Position numbers and translations under genes: made by a program. This document shows positions 16,011 to 25,218 of a DNA stretch of 64,000 bases, piece after piece. The stretch covers positions 1-64,000 of the forward strand of contig NZ_JAHBYD010000012.1 in the NCBI RefSeq assembly GCF_019636135.1. The letters are read 5' to 3'. The stretch's first letter is position 1. Each line of letters starts with the position of its first letter. Below the pieces are notes generated by a model. That model searched no databases and was not told where the DNA came from. It was given only the letters and a program-made list of their open reading frames with translations. The DNA is from Phenylobacterium sp. (GTDB lineage: Bacteria; Pseudomonadota; Alphaproteobacteria; Caulobacterales; Caulobacteraceae).

Positions 16011-16907
16011 ATGGGACGTATCGCGGTCGGCGAAGCCATCGGCGCCGGGTTCGGGCTGATCCGGCGCGAGCCCCTGACCTTCCTGGCGTGGTGCGCGCTC
16101 TACTTCCTGGTCTCCGCCGCGCCGCAGGCGATCGTCTGGCCGCAGATGATGGAGATCTACCGGACGGCGGGGTCGGATCCGGCGGCGGCGCTGGCCACCC
16201 CGTCGAGCCTCGGCGCCTACCAGCCGATCGCCATCCTGCTGGGCCTCGCCCTGATGGTCGTGGCGCCCGCCGCGATCTTCCGCAGCGTCCTCTTCCCGGA
16301 CGAGCGGCGCTTCTTCTATCTGCGGCTGGGCATGCGCGAACTCTGGACGACCGTCGTGTCGGTGGTCGTGGTGCTGGCCTGGCTCGTGGGGTTCCTCGCC
16401 TTCCTCATTCCGATCCTCGTCGTCACATTCGGCGCAGCGGCGGTCGGCGGCGCCGGCGGCGCCCTCTTCGCGGGGATCGTGGTCTTCCTGGGCTACGTCG
16501 CGGCGATCGTGGGCTCACTCTGGCTCCTCATCCGCCTCTCGCTCGGCCCGGTCATGAGCTTCGCCGAGAACACCTTCCGGCTGACCGAGTCCTGGCGTCT
16601 CACGAAGGGACACGCCTGGCGGATCTTCCTCGTGGCGCTCGGCCTCTTCGCCATGGTCGTCCTGCTGGAGGCGGTGCTGTTCGGCGGCGCGTTCGCGGTG
16701 TTCGCGTCCGGCAGCCCGAATCCCGCGCGGATCTTCAGCGAGCCCGGGGCGCTGCCCGCGCTGATGTCGCGGATCACCGTGCCGGTGATGCTGGTCGGCT
16801 ATGCCGTCTTCGCGGTGTTCGGCGTCTGGAGCTACGTGATGGGCGCCGCCGCGTGGGCGAACATCTATCGCCAGCTCAAGCCGGAGCTGGCCGACACCTT
16901 CGCCTAG
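16011..16907 (+). CDS. Polytopic inner-membrane protein of unknown function
   Basis: About 298 residues with six or so predicted transmembrane helices: for example LTFLAWCALYFLVSAAP (~23-40), IAILLGLALMVVAPAAIF (~75-92), two long hydrophobic blocks (~112-180), FLVALGLFAMVVLLEAVLFGG, and a final one near 265-285. The pattern of a tryptophan-rich SWRLTKGHAWRIFLVALGL segment resembles the membrane domain of glycerophosphodiesterase-related or DUF-type membrane proteins. I cannot assign a function. The ATG at 16011 is preceded by GGGGTGAGAG. It converges with the FlhB-like gene, overlapping it by 4 bp. Confidence 0.72.
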   Translation: MGRIAVGEAIGAGFGLIRREPLTFLAWCALYFLVSAAPQAIVWPQMMEIYRTAGSDPAAALATPSSLGAYQPIAILLGLALMVVAPAAIFRSVLFPDERRFFYLRLGMRELWTTVVSVVVVLAWLVGFLAFLIPILVVTFGAAAVGGAGGALFAGIVVFLGYVAAIVGSLWLLIRLSLGPVMSFAENTFRLTESWRLTKGHAWRIFLVALGLFAMVVLLEAVLFGGAFAVFASGSPNPARIFSEPGALPALMSRITVPVMLVGYAVFAVFGVWSYVMGAAAWANIYRQLKPELADTFA

Positions 16908-17197
16908 CGGTGCAGCGGCGATTGCCCTTGCATGGGCGCCTGCCTGGCGGCGTTGATGATGAAGGCGATGATCACCGCCACGGCCTCGTAGAGGGCCTCG
17001 GGGATCTCGCTGTCCAGCTCGATGGTCGACAGCGCCTCGGCCAGGGCCGGGTTGGCCTCCAGCGGCACGCCGTGCTCGCGGGCGGTGTCGATGATCCGCT
17101 GGCCCAGTTCGCCGCGGCCCACGGCCACCACCTTCGGCGCGCCGGGCGCCTCGTAGTGCAGCGCGACCGCCAGCGTGGGCTTCTCGGGCTCGCTCAT
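16904..17197 (-). CDS. FlhB-like cytoplasmic-domain protein
   Basis: The 97-residue protein resembles the C-terminal cytoplasmic domain of FlhB/EscU-type export switch proteins (VALHYEAPGAPKVVAVGRGELG, GVPLEANPALAEAL, IPEALYEAVAVIIAFI). It lacks the N-terminal membrane part. The NPTH autocleavage motif of true FlhB is not present. Its ATG overlaps the stop of the FliK-like gene (ATGA), so the two are translated together. Such stand-alone FlhB-like proteins occur with FliK-like partners. A role in substrate-specificity control of flagellar export is inferred. Confidence 0.82.
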   Translation of the reverse strand: MSEPEKPTLAVALHYEAPGAPKVVAVGRGELGQRIIDTAREHGVPLEANPALAEALSTIELDSEIPEALYEAVAVIIAFIINAARQAPMQGQSPLHR

Positions 17198-18195
17198 GAG
17201 GTTCGGTCCACCAGGCGGCCGGGCGGGGGCGGCGGCGCGGGCGGCGGGCCGGGCCGGACGGTGACGTCGCCGCCGAGCGTCCCGGCCAGGCCGCCGGCCT
17301 GAGCCTGCAGCCAGGCGAAGCTGGCCGCGTCCTCGACCCACAGCACCGCGCCGCAGCGGCCGTCCTTCAGCCGCAGGTGCGCATGCACCGGCCCCAGCGG
17401 CGGGATGTCGAGGGCGAAGCGGGCGCGCCAGGTCGGGGCCGGCCGCTCGGCGCTCCCGGTGTCCTCGGGCGCGTCCCGCTCGATCGCGAACTGCGCCACG
17501 GCCGCGCCCTGCGGCGTGGCCACGGGCAGCTCGAACATCCAGCGCGCGCCGCCGGCCTCGTCCGGCAGGGAGGCAAGCTGGTGCAGCGCCTGGCGGGCCA
17601 GGGCCTGCTCGGTCTCCTCGCGCAGGGTCGCCAGTTGATACTCCGGCGCATCGTCGGCCCTGAGCAGGGCGACCCGCGCCGCCTGGGGCGCGACCGCACC
17701 ACCCCTCGTGGGCGGCGGAGCGGGCGCCTTGGTGGCGCGCAGGCCGCCCGCGGCGCCGGCCATCACCAGCGCCTGCTGCAGGATCAGCAGCGCCGCTTTC
17801 ATGTCCCGCGGCGGCGCGTTCGGCGTCTGCGCGAGCTGCGCCTCCAGGAAGAGGCCCGAGCGCGCCACGGCCGCCCTGAGAGCCGCGCCGTCGGGCGGCG
17901 CGCCGGTCGAGATCCCGAACCGCACCAGTTGCTGCACCGCCGCCTTGATCGCCGTGGGCAGGGTCCGCGACGCCAGCGCCGGCTCCGCGTCGGCGAGCAG
18001 GCCGCCCATCCCGGACTGCCGGATCGCCGCATCGGCCTGCGCCGCCTCCACGGCCCGGACCGTCAGCGGCCGCACCGCGCCCACGACCTGCGACGGCGTG
18101 GCGACGGCCGCGGCCGGGTTCACCCCGGCGGCCTGCCCGGTGGCGAGCGGGCTCTGCGGCCCGCCCATCGGCGACGTCGGAGGGACGCTGCTCAT
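17194..18195 (-). CDS. FliK-like (hook-length control-like) protein
   Basis: The 333-residue protein is rich in Ala, Pro and Gln. Residues 1-200 look largely disordered or helical. The C-terminal region (~225-320: MFELPVATPQGAAVAQFAIE, DIPPLGPVHAHLRLKDGRCG) resembles the FliK C-terminal domain. True FliK interacts with FlhB to switch export from hook to filament. Here the downstream overlapping gene is an FlhB-like domain, supporting a related interaction. No other flagellar gene is in the window. The protein ends with a Pro-rich tail. Confidence 0.7.
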   Translation of the reverse strand: MSSVPPTSPMGGPQSPLATGQAAGVNPAAAVATPSQVVGAVRPLTVRAVEAAQADAAIRQSGMGGLLADAEPALASRTLPTAIKAAVQQLVRFGISTGAPPDGAALRAAVARSGLFLEAQLAQTPNAPPRDMKAALLILQQALVMAGAAGGLRATKAPAPPPTRGGAVAPQAARVALLRADDAPEYQLATLREETEQALARQALHQLASLPDEAGGARWMFELPVATPQGAAVAQFAIERDAPEDTGSAERPAPTWRARFALDIPPLGPVHAHLRLKDGRCGAVLWVEDAASFAWLQAQAGGLAGTLGGDVTVRPGPPPAPPPPPGRLVDRTS

Positions 18196-18235
18196 GGCCC
18201 CAGTCTAGCGCGACCGGGTGAGTCGCGGACCAGCG

Positions 18236-19225
18236 TTACAGCTCGCGCCGCAGGATCCGGCCGAACTGGTCGGGATCGATGTTGCCGCCCGAGAGCACGA
18301 GGCCGACGGTCGTCCCGCCGAAGGTGTCCACCTTGCCGGCCAGCAGCGCCGCGAGGCCCGCCGAACCGCCCGGCTCGACCACCAGCTTCAGCACCGAGAA
18401 GGCGTAGCGCACGGCCTCGGCCACCTCGGCGTCGGTCACGACGGCCACGTCGGCCACGTGGCGTTGCAGGATCGGGAAGGTCAGCTCGCCGGGGCAGGGC
18501 GTCTCCAGCGCATCGCACAGGGTGCGGTGCGTCGGCGTCATCGGCGTGCGCCGGCCGGCCTGCAGCGACGTCAGCGTGTCGTCGTAGCCCGCGGGCTCGA
18601 CGCCGATCAGCGCCGTCCCGGGCGAGAGCGCCTTCACCGCCGTCGCGATGCCCGAGAGCAGTCCGCCGCCGCTGGTGGGGCAGACCACCACGTCCAGCGT
18701 CGCGCCGCGGGCCTGCGCCTGCCGCACCAGCTCCAGCCCCGCCGTGCCCTGGCCGGCGATGATGTCCGGGTCGTCGAAGGCCGGCACGACGACCGCGCCG
18801 CGCTCGGCCGCGATCGCTGCGGCGATCTTCTCGCGGCTCTCGGTCAGGCGGTCGTAGACCTTCACCTCGGCGCCGTAGCCCCTGGTCGCCTCGGCCTTCA
18901 CCTTGGGCGCATCGGCCGGCATCACGATCAGCGCCGGTATGCCCAGCAGCTTCGCCGCCAGCGCCACGCCCTGGGCGTGGTTGCCCGACGAGAAGGCCAC
19001 GACGCCGCGCGCCCGCGCCTCGGGCGAGAGCTGGACCAGCCGGTTGTAGGCGCCGCGGAACTTGAACGCGCCGACCCGCTGCAGCGTCTCGGGCTTGATC
19101 AGCACGCGCAGGCCCAGCCGCTCGTTCAGCGCCGGGCTCTCGATCAGCGGCGTCTCGACGGCCACGCCCTTGATGCGCCCGGCGGCGGCCTCGATGTCGG
19201 CCAGGGTCACGGCCAGGTCGGTCAT
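18236..19225 (-). CDS. Threonine/serine dehydratase (PLP fold type II)
   Basis: The 329-residue enzyme has the PLP lysine in [10 protein letters not shown], the substrate loop [17 protein letters not shown], and the glycine-rich phosphate-binding segment [14 protein letters not shown]-terminal [13 protein letters not shown] segment is also typical. It should deaminate L-threonine or serine to 2-oxobutyrate or pyruvate. There is no ACT regulatory domain, so this is the short, catabolic or serine-racemase-like form rather than biosynthetic IlvA. The ATG overlaps the stop of the upstream VOC gene (ATGA). Confidence 0.9.
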   Translation of the reverse strand: MTDLAVTLADIEAAAGRIKGVAVETPLIESPALNERLGLRVLIKPETLQRVGAFKFRGAYNRLVQLSPEARARGVVAFSSGNHAQGVALAAKLLGIPALIVMPADAPKVKAEATRGYGAEVKVYDRLTESREKIAAAIAAERGAVVVPAFDDPDIIAGQGTAGLELVRQAQARGATLDVVVCPTSGGGLLSGIATAVKALSPGTALIGVEPAGYDDTLTSLQAGRRTPMTPTHRTLCDALETPCPGELTFPILQRHVADVAVVTDAEVAEAVRYAFSVLKLVVEPGGSAGLAALLAGKVDTFGGTTVGLVLSGGNIDPDQFGRILRREL

Positions 19226-19641
19226 TTCGCGAACACCATCTCGTCGCGGGCGAAGGCCTTGAACTCCAGCGCGTTGCCCGAGGGATCCAGGAAGAACATC
19301 GTCGCCTGCTCGCCCGGCTGGCCCTGGAAGCGGATGTTCGGCTCGATGACGAACGCGGTCCCGGCGGCCTTCAGCTTGTCCGCCAGCGCCGCCCACTGCG
19401 GCGGCGTCAGGATCGCGCCGAAGTGGCGGACCGGCACGTCGTGGCCGTCGACGGCGTTGGTGGCGCGATGCCCCGCCTCGTCCGGCGACAAGTGCGCCAC
19501 GATCTGGTGACCGTAGAAATCGAAGTCGACCCACGCCTCGCTCGACCGCCCCTCCGGGCAGCCCAGCAATCCGCCGTAGAAGGCGCGCGCCTCGGCGAGG
19601 TCGCGCACCGGGAACGCCAGATGGAAGCGCGGGATGTCCAT
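19222..19641 (-). CDS. VOC-family (glyoxalase-like) protein
   Basis: About 139 residues forming one glyoxalase/bleomycin-resistance fold: [20 protein letters not shown] at the start, [13 protein letters not shown] in the middle, and [15 protein letters not shown] at the end. The metal ligands expected for the fold are visible (His in FHLAF, His in RHFG, Glu in LEFK). Substrate unknown; members include lyases, dioxygenases and resistance proteins. It is translationally coupled to the threonine dehydratase. An ATG seven codons upstream would give 146 residues; neither start has a strong ribosome-binding site. Confidence 0.85.
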   Translation of the reverse strand: MDIPRFHLAFPVRDLAEARAFYGGLLGCPEGRSSEAWVDFDFYGHQIVAHLSPDEAGHRATNAVDGHDVPVRHFGAILTPPQWAALADKLKAAGTAFVIEPNIRFQGQPGEQATMFFLDPSGNALEFKAFARDEMVFAK

Positions 19642-19796
19642 GCGCCGCTGGATAGCGCGCATGCCCGCGCGGCGGAACCGCCAGTTGGCTCAAACCTCCC
19701 CACGGCTGTCATCCCTGTCTTCGCCTATGGCGAAACCGGGATTGACAGTTGAATTGGGCCTTGCCCGAAATCGGGCACGGGCCTTTCCTGCGCCCG

Positions 19797-20093
19797 ATGC
19801 GTGACGCAAATCCACCGCCGATGTCGGATGCGGGCGACCTGGACGATCTCGTGGCCTACGTAGCCCGGTCCAGCGGGCTCGATCCGTCGCAAGCGAGGCG
19901 GATCGTCGATGACGTGCTCTCCTACCTGGCCGAAAGCCCGGCCGATTTCGTCCGGCGCCGGCACGCCGCGCTGCTCAGGCTGGGGCGCAGGAACGACGAG
20001 ATCTACGCGCAGATCGCGGGCGAACTGGCCACGCGCCGCTTCCCCTCGCCCGCCTACTCGATCCGCCAGATCCGCCGGATCATCTACGGCTGA
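19797..20093 (+). CDS. Small helical protein of unknown function
   Basis: About 98 residues, soluble, mostly helical: DLDDLVAYVARSSGLDPSQA, then basic helices RRIVDDVLSYLAESPADFVRRRHAALL and YSIRQIRRIIYG. The dense Arg content suggests binding to nucleic acid or protein. It ends 12 bp before glmS, in the same direction, so it is probably co-transcribed with it. A second in-frame ATG at 19821 is possible. I do not recognise the family. Confidence 0.6.
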   Translation: MRDANPPPMSDAGDLDDLVAYVARSSGLDPSQARRIVDDVLSYLAESPADFVRRRHAALLRLGRRNDEIYAQIAGELATRRFPSPAYSIRQIRRIIYG

Positions 20094-20105
20094 AGGAAAA
20101 CGCTG

Positions 20106-21926
20106 ATGTGCGGGATCGTGGGATACGTCGGGGCCCGGCCGGCGCTGCCGCTGCTGATGGAAGGCCTGCGCCGCGTGGAATACCGCGGCTACGATTCCGC
20201 CGGCGTGGCGGTGGCCGATGCGGGCGCGCTCGGCGTCTGCAAGCGCAGGGGCAAGGTGCGCGAGCTCGACGCCGCCCTGCCGGCGGCGGGCCTGCCCGGG
20301 ACGACCGGCGTCGCGCATACCCGCTGGGCCACCCACGGCGAGCCCAGCGACGTCAACGCCCACCCGCACACCGACGCGGCCGGCCGCATCGGCGTGGTCC
20401 ACAACGGCATCATCGAGAACGCCGCCGAGCTGAAGGCGGCGCTCGCCGCCGACGGCGTCGCCTTCCGCTCCGAGACCGACACCGAGGTGCTGGCGCACCT
20501 GATCGCGCGCCGGCCCGAGAACCGCCTGGCCGAGGCGGTCCGCGCGGCGCTGCGCCAGGTGAAGGGCGCCTACGGCCTGGTGGTGATCGACGCGGCGCGG
20601 CCCGAGGCGATCGTGGCGGCGCGCAACGGCGGGCCGGTGGTGATCGGCGTGGGCGACGGCGAGATGTTCGTGGCCTCGGACGGCGCGGCGCTGATGGGCC
20701 ACGCCAAGACCGTCGCCCACCTGGACGACGGCGAGATCGCCGAGGTCCGCGCCGACGGCTTCTCGGTGCTGACGCTGGAAGGGACCGAGACCGCGAAGGC
20801 CGTCCAGGCGCTGGAGGGCGAGACCACGGGCTTCGACAAGGGCGACTTCAGCCACTTCATGCGCAAGGAGATCGCCGAGCAGCCCGACGCGGTGCGCCGC
20901 ACCCTGATGGGCCGGCTCGACGCCCGCTTCTCCACCGCCCACCTGGGCGGCATCGAGCTGGCCGCGCGCGAGATGCTGGACATCCGCCGGGTGAAGATCC
21001 TGGGCTGCGGCTCGGCCGGCTACGCCGGCGTGCTGGGCGCCCACCTGATCGAGACCCTGGCCCGCATCCCCGCCCACGCCGAGCCGGCGTCCGAGTTCCG
21101 CTACCGCAACCCGGTGATCGAGCAGGACACGCTCTACATCGCCGTCAGCCAGTCGGGAGAAACCTTCGACACCCTGGCCGCCATCCAGGAGGTGAAGCGC
21201 AAGGGCGGGCGCGTGCTGGGCGTGGTCAACACCGTGGGCTCGACCATCGCGCGCGAGTGCGGCCGCGGCGTCTACCTGCACGCCGGCCCCGAGGTCGCCG
21301 TCGTCTCCACCAAGACCTGGACCTCGACGGCGGTGGCCTTCGCCCTGCTGGCCCTGCAACTCGGCCGGGTGCGCGACCTGTCGGCCGCCCACGGCGCGCG
21401 CCTGCTGGCCGGCCTCTCGGCCCTGCCGGACCAGATCGCCGGGATCGTGGCCCGCGAGGACGAACTCGCGCCGCTCACCGCCCGGCTGGCGCGGAGCGAG
21501 CACGCCTACTTCATCGGCCGCGCCGCCCACTTCGCGGTCGCCATGGAGGGCGCGCTGAAGCTGAAGGAGATCAGCTACCTCCACGCCGAGGCCTACGCCG
21601 CTTCCGAGCTGAAGCACGGCCCGCTGGCCCTGATCGCGCCCGAGACGCCGACCGTCGTGCTGCTGCCCGACGACGACCTGCTCTCGAAGAACCTCTCCAC
21701 CGTCGCCGAGGTGCGCACGCGCCACGGCCCGGTGCTGGCGATCACCCATCCCGGCGTGAAGGCCGAGGGCGTCGAGGCCGCGTTCGCCGTGCCGCGCTCG
21801 GAGCCCGAGCTGGCCCCGATCCTGATGAACGTGCCGCTGCAACTGCTGGCCTACCAGGTCGCCCGCGGCCTCGGCCGCGACATCGACCAGCCGCGCAACC
21901 TCGCCAAGTCGGTGACGGTGGAATAG
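20106..21926 (+). CDS. glmS: Glutamine-fructose-6-phosphate aminotransferase (isomerizing)
   Basis: The 606-residue enzyme makes glucosamine-6-phosphate for peptidoglycan and LPS. The N-terminal glutaminase domain starts MCGIVGYVG with the catalytic Cys2 and has VEYRGYDSAG and HTRWATHGEPS. Two SIS domains follow (~280-600), with ILGCGSAGYAG, SQSGETFDT and the C-terminal NLAKSVTVE. The length is standard. The SIS active site normally carries CGTS; here it is CGSA, a modest change. AAGGA precedes the ATG. Confidence 0.96.
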   Translation: MCGIVGYVGARPALPLLMEGLRRVEYRGYDSAGVAVADAGALGVCKRRGKVRELDAALPAAGLPGTTGVAHTRWATHGEPSDVNAHPHTDAAGRIGVVHNGIIENAAELKAALAADGVAFRSETDTEVLAHLIARRPENRLAEAVRAALRQVKGAYGLVVIDAARPEAIVAARNGGPVVIGVGDGEMFVASDGAALMGHAKTVAHLDDGEIAEVRADGFSVLTLEGTETAKAVQALEGETTGFDKGDFSHFMRKEIAEQPDAVRRTLMGRLDARFSTAHLGGIELAAREMLDIRRVKILGCGSAGYAGVLGAHLIETLARIPAHAEPASEFRYRNPVIEQDTLYIAVSQSGETFDTLAAIQEVKRKGGRVLGVVNTVGSTIARECGRGVYLHAGPEVAVVSTKTWTSTAVAFALLALQLGRVRDLSAAHGARLLAGLSALPDQIAGIVAREDELAPLTARLARSEHAYFIGRAAHFAVAMEGALKLKEISYLHAEAYAASELKHGPLALIAPETPTVVLLPDDDLLSKNLSTVAEVRTRHGPVLAITHPGVKAEGVEAAFAVPRSEPELAPILMNVPLQLLAYQVARGLGRDIDQPRNLAKSVTVE

Positions 21927-21970
21927 GCGCGGGCGCTGCGGCCCGCTAGATTGCGGGCGAAGGAGTCTCC

Positions 21971-22522
21971 ATGAACGCCCCAGCCTTCGTCCCCGGCGGG
22001 AAGATCGACGCCGCCAAGACGCTGAAGCCCGTGAAGGTCGCGGTGCTGACCATCTCCGACACCCGCGACGAGGAGAGCGACACCTCCGGCGACCTGCTCG
22101 CCGGCCGGGTCAGGGACGCCGGCCACGAGCTGGCCGCCCGGGGCATCGTCAAGGACGACGTCGAGGAGATCCGCGCGCAGATCCTGGCCTGGGTGGCCGA
22201 GGGCGTGGAGGCCATCGTCTCCACCGGCGGCACCGGCATCACCGGCCGCGACGTGACGCCCGAGGCCGTGCGGCCGCTGTTCGACAAGGAGCTCGACGGC
22301 TTCTCGGTGGTCTTCCACATGGTGAGCTACGCCTCGGTCGGCCTCTCCACGCTCCAGTCCCGCGCGCTGGCCGGCCTCGTGAAGGGCTGCTTCGTCTTCT
22401 GCCTGCCGGGCTCGAACGGCGCGGTGAAGGACGGCTGGGACAAGGTGATCTCGGCCCAGCTCGACAGCCGCCACGGCCCCTGCAACATGGTCGAGCTCAT
22501 GCCGCGCCTGATGGAAGCCTGA
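21971..22522 (+). CDS. moaB: Molybdenum cofactor protein MoaB/MogA-type
   Basis: The 183-residue MPT-binding protein has VAVLTISDTRDEESDTSG at the N-terminus and the STGGTGITGRDVTPEA loop that binds molybdopterin. The end FCLPGSNGAVKDGWDKVI is also characteristic. It probably adenylylates molybdopterin before metal insertion. AAGGAG lies just before the ATG. It starts the moaB-moaC-moeA operon, with only 6 bp to the moaC start. Confidence 0.93.
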   Translation: MNAPAFVPGGKIDAAKTLKPVKVAVLTISDTRDEESDTSGDLLAGRVRDAGHELAARGIVKDDVEEIRAQILAWVAEGVEAIVSTGGTGITGRDVTPEAVRPLFDKELDGFSVVFHMVSYASVGLSTLQSRALAGLVKGCFVFCLPGSNGAVKDGWDKVISAQLDSRHGPCNMVELMPRLMEA

Positions 22523-22528
22523 CGTCGC

Positions 22529-22996
22529 TTGAGCAAGTTGACCCACATCGACGAGACCGGCCGCGCCCGCATGGTCGACGTCTCGGACAAGGCCGTCACC
22601 GCCCGCGAGGCGGCAGCCGAGGGCTTCCTGCGGATGAGCCCGGAGACGCTGACGCTGGCCCTGTCCGGCGAGGGCAGGAAGGGCGACGTCCGCGCCGTGG
22701 CCGAGATCGCCGGCGTCATGGCGGCCAAGAAGGCCTCCGACCTGATCCCCATGTGCCACCCGCTGCCGATCTCGCAGGCCGAGGTGCGCGTCGAGGCGGC
22801 CGAGGGCGGGCTCGCGGTCACCGCGCGGGTGAAGACCACCGGACAGACCGGCGTGGAGATGGAGGCGCTGACCGCCTGCTCCGTCGCCCTGCTCACCCTC
22901 TACGACATGCTGAAGGCGGCCGAGAAGGGCATGGTCATCGAGGCCGTGCGCCTGGTCTCCAAGACCGGCGGCAAGAGCGGGGACTGGTCGCGTTGA
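22529..22996 (+). CDS. moaC: Cyclic pyranopterin monophosphate synthase accessory protein MoaC
   Basis: The 155-residue enzyme acts in the first step of molybdopterin synthesis, forming cyclic pyranopterin monophosphate with MoaA. Hallmarks are [11 protein letters not shown], the [14 protein letters not shown] start region and [14 protein letters not shown]. The start codon is TTG, judged from the [18 protein letters not shown] alignment and the absence of an ATG nearby. Its stop overlaps the start of moeA. Confidence 0.95.
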   Translation: MSKLTHIDETGRARMVDVSDKAVTAREAAAEGFLRMSPETLTLALSGEGRKGDVRAVAEIAGVMAAKKASDLIPMCHPLPISQAEVRVEAAEGGLAVTARVKTTGQTGVEMEALTACSVALLTLYDMLKAAEKGMVIEAVRLVSKTGGKSGDWSR

Positions 22997-24183
22997 AGCT
23001 GCTCCCTGTCGACGAGGCCCGCGCCCGGATGCTGGCCGAGGTCTCCGCCCTGCCGTCCGAGACTGTGGCGATCGCCTCGTCGATCGGTCGCGTGCTGGCC
23101 GAGGACGTGACCGCCGTACGCGACCAGCCCCCGTTCAACGCTTCGGCGATGGACGGCTGGGCCGTGCGCGCCGCCGACGCGCCGGGCGCCCTGCGGATCG
23201 TGGGCGAGAGCGCCGCGGGCCACGCCTACGAGGGTGCGGTCGGCGCGGGCGAGGCGGTGCGGATCTTCACCGGAGCGGCGATCCCGGCCGGCTGCGACGC
23301 CATCATGATCCAGGAGGACGCGACCCGCGACGGCGAGACGGTCACCGTGCCGGAGGTGAAGCCGGGCCACCACGTCCGACCCGCCGGCGGCGACTTCGTC
23401 CGCGGGCAGGTGCTGCTGGCGCGCGGCCGAAGGATCGACCCCTGGCGGCTGTCGCTCGCCGCCGCCGCGGGCCGGGCCGAGCTGTCGGTGGCGCGCCGAC
23501 CACGGGTGGCGCTGTTCTCCACCGGCGAGGAGATCGTCGAGGCGCCGGCCGTCCCGGGGCCGTTCCAGATCTACGACTCGGGGTCGCGCGCCCTGGCGGC
23601 GCTGGTTCAGGGCTGGGGCGCGGAGGTCAGCCGCGCCAAGCCCGTCCGCGATGACCTCGAGACCACGATCCAGGCCCTGCGCGATGCTGAGGGCGATCTC
23701 GTCGTCACAGTCGGCGGCGCCTCAGTTGGCGACCACGACCTGGTCCGCGCAGCGGCCGAGGCGCTGGGGCTCGACCTGAAGGTCGCGAGCGTCAACGTGC
23801 GGCCCGGCAAACCCACCTTCTTCGGCGTACTGGGCGACGGCCGCCGCCTGCTGGGCCTGCCCGGCAATCCCGCCTCGGCCCTGGTCTGCGCCGAGCTGTT
23901 CCTTCGCCCGCTGATCGCGGCCTTCCAGGGGGCCGATCCCACGCTTCGCACGATCGGAGCGAGGCTCTGCCGGCCGCTGCCGGCGAACGGCTCGCGCGAG
24001 CACTGGATGCGAGCGAAGCTCGGCCATGAGGATGGCGCGGTGATGGTCGAACCGTTCGCCGATCAGGATTCTTCGCTGATCGGCGTCTTCTCGGCCTCGA
24101 ACGCCCTGCTCCGGCGGCCCGCCGATGCGCCGCCGGCCGCAACGGGCGACATCGTCGAGGTGGCGCCGCTCGCCCGAGCGTAG
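22993..24183 (+). CDS. moeA: Molybdopterin molybdenumtransferase MoeA
   Basis: The 396-residue enzyme inserts molybdate into adenylylated molybdopterin. Characteristic segments are [58 protein letters not shown] and [12 protein letters not shown]. The start is a TTG overlapping the moaC stop (TTGA), the second TTG start in this operon. The last 121 bp are also read, antisense, by the convergent xdhC-like gene. Confidence 0.95.
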   Translation: MKLLPVDEARARMLAEVSALPSETVAIASSIGRVLAEDVTAVRDQPPFNASAMDGWAVRAADAPGALRIVGESAAGHAYEGAVGAGEAVRIFTGAAIPAGCDAIMIQEDATRDGETVTVPEVKPGHHVRPAGGDFVRGQVLLARGRRIDPWRLSLAAAAGRAELSVARRPRVALFSTGEEIVEAPAVPGPFQIYDSGSRALAALVQGWGAEVSRAKPVRDDLETTIQALRDAEGDLVVTVGGASVGDHDLVRAAAEALGLDLKVASVNVRPGKPTFFGVLGDGRRLLGLPGNPASALVCAELFLRPLIAAFQGADPTLRTIGARLCRPLPANGSREHWMRAKLGHEDGAVMVEPFADQDSSLIGVFSASNALLRRPADAPPAATGDIVEVAPLARA

Positions 24184-25130
24184 CGGAGCGCGGTGATCTC
24201 GCCGATCACCGAGACCGCCACCTCGAACGGCGCCTTGCCGCCCAGGTCGAGCCCGATCGGCGCGTGCAGCCGCGCCAGGGCCGATTCCGGGAGCCCGAAA
24301 TCCTCCAGTTCGGCGACCCGGCCCGCCAGCCGGCGCCGCGCGCCCAGCAGGCCCACATAGCCCGCAGCCGACGGCAGCGCCGCCTTCAGCGCCTCGCGAT
24401 CGGTCTCCAGGTCGTGGGTCGCCACCGCCACGTAGGTCCAGGGATCCAGGCCCACCGCCGCCAGCGCCACGGCCGGCTCGTCGCGGCGATAGACGACACC
24501 CGCGATCGGCGGCGGCGTCGCCGGCCCCTTCGGCCGCACCAGGGTCGTCTCGAAGCCCGACTTCGCGCCCAGCTCCGCGATGGCCAGCGCGGTCGGGTCG
24601 CCGCCCACCACCACCAGCCGCGGCGTCGGCTCGTAGGCCTTCACGACCGCCGCCTTCGGCCAGGGCGACAGGTCGGGCGCGCAGGCCCGCACCTTCCCGT
24701 CGCTGACGTAGGTCACCGGCCGTCGCCCGGCCTCGGCCGCCAGCAGTTCGGCCAGCGCGGCGTCGTCGGCGCCGACGCGCTCCAGGAAGATCTCGATCCG
24801 CGCCCCGCACAGCAGGCGGATGTCGGGCCAGGGACTGCCCTCGCCGTAGACGAGGCGGCGCGATTCGCCGTCGTTGAGGCATGCCCAGGCGTGCCCGGCC
24901 ACGTCGCCCTCGACACAGCCCCCGGAAAAATAGCCGGCCAGCACCCCCGGCGCGAACACCATCTGGGCGCCCTCCGGCCGCGGCCCGCCCCCCTCGACGG
25001 CGACCAAGGTCGCGAGAACACAGGACTTTTTCTCCGCCACGATGCGGCGCAGGGCCGGGCGCACGTCCTCGTCCATGCCGAACATCGGCCAGTCGGGCAG
25101 CGGCTCGCCGGGACCGGGGACGTCAATCAA
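24063..25130 (-). CDS. XdhC/CoxI-family molybdoenzyme maturation protein
   Basis: About 355 residues. The N-terminal XdhC domain has LATLVAVEGGGPRPEGAQM and FSGGCVEGDVAGHA, and a Rossmann-like C-terminal domain has RLVVVGGDPTALAIAELG, GLLGARRR and PIGLDLGGKAPFEVAVSVIGE. XdhC proteins bind Mo cofactor and help sulfurate and insert it into xanthine dehydrogenase-type enzymes. This fits the convergent moaB-moaC-moeA operon. The start is unsure: TTG at 25130 or an ATG at 25085 or 25076. The 3' end runs 121 bp antisense into moeA, adding an unusual Ser/Ala-rich tail. Confidence 0.85.
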   Translation of the reverse strand: MIDVPGPGEPLPDWPMFGMDEDVRPALRRIVAEKKSCVLATLVAVEGGGPRPEGAQMVFAPGVLAGYFSGGCVEGDVAGHAWACLNDGESRRLVYGEGSPWPDIRLLCGARIEIFLERVGADDAALAELLAAEAGRRPVTYVSDGKVRACAPDLSPWPKAAVVKAYEPTPRLVVVGGDPTALAIAELGAKSGFETTLVRPKGPATPPPIAGVVYRRDEPAVALAAVGLDPWTYVAVATHDLETDREALKAALPSAAGYVGLLGARRRLAGRVAELEDFGLPESALARLHAPIGLDLGGKAPFEVAVSVIGEITALRYARASGATSTMSPVAAGGASAGRRSRAFEAEKTPISEES

Positions 25131-25218
25131 GCCTGGATACGCCTTCTTAGCTTTCCCGCGACAAAATGATCTCGGACACCGATTTCACCAAGCCTGTCAG
25201 CCGAGTTCCCCCGCCCGC

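Noticed and set aside
18236-19693. A single 485-residue protein joining the VOC region and the dehydratase
   Set aside because: The dehydratase has its own start with an ATGA overlap; the upstream part of that frame is antisense-like sequence out of frame with the VOC protein.
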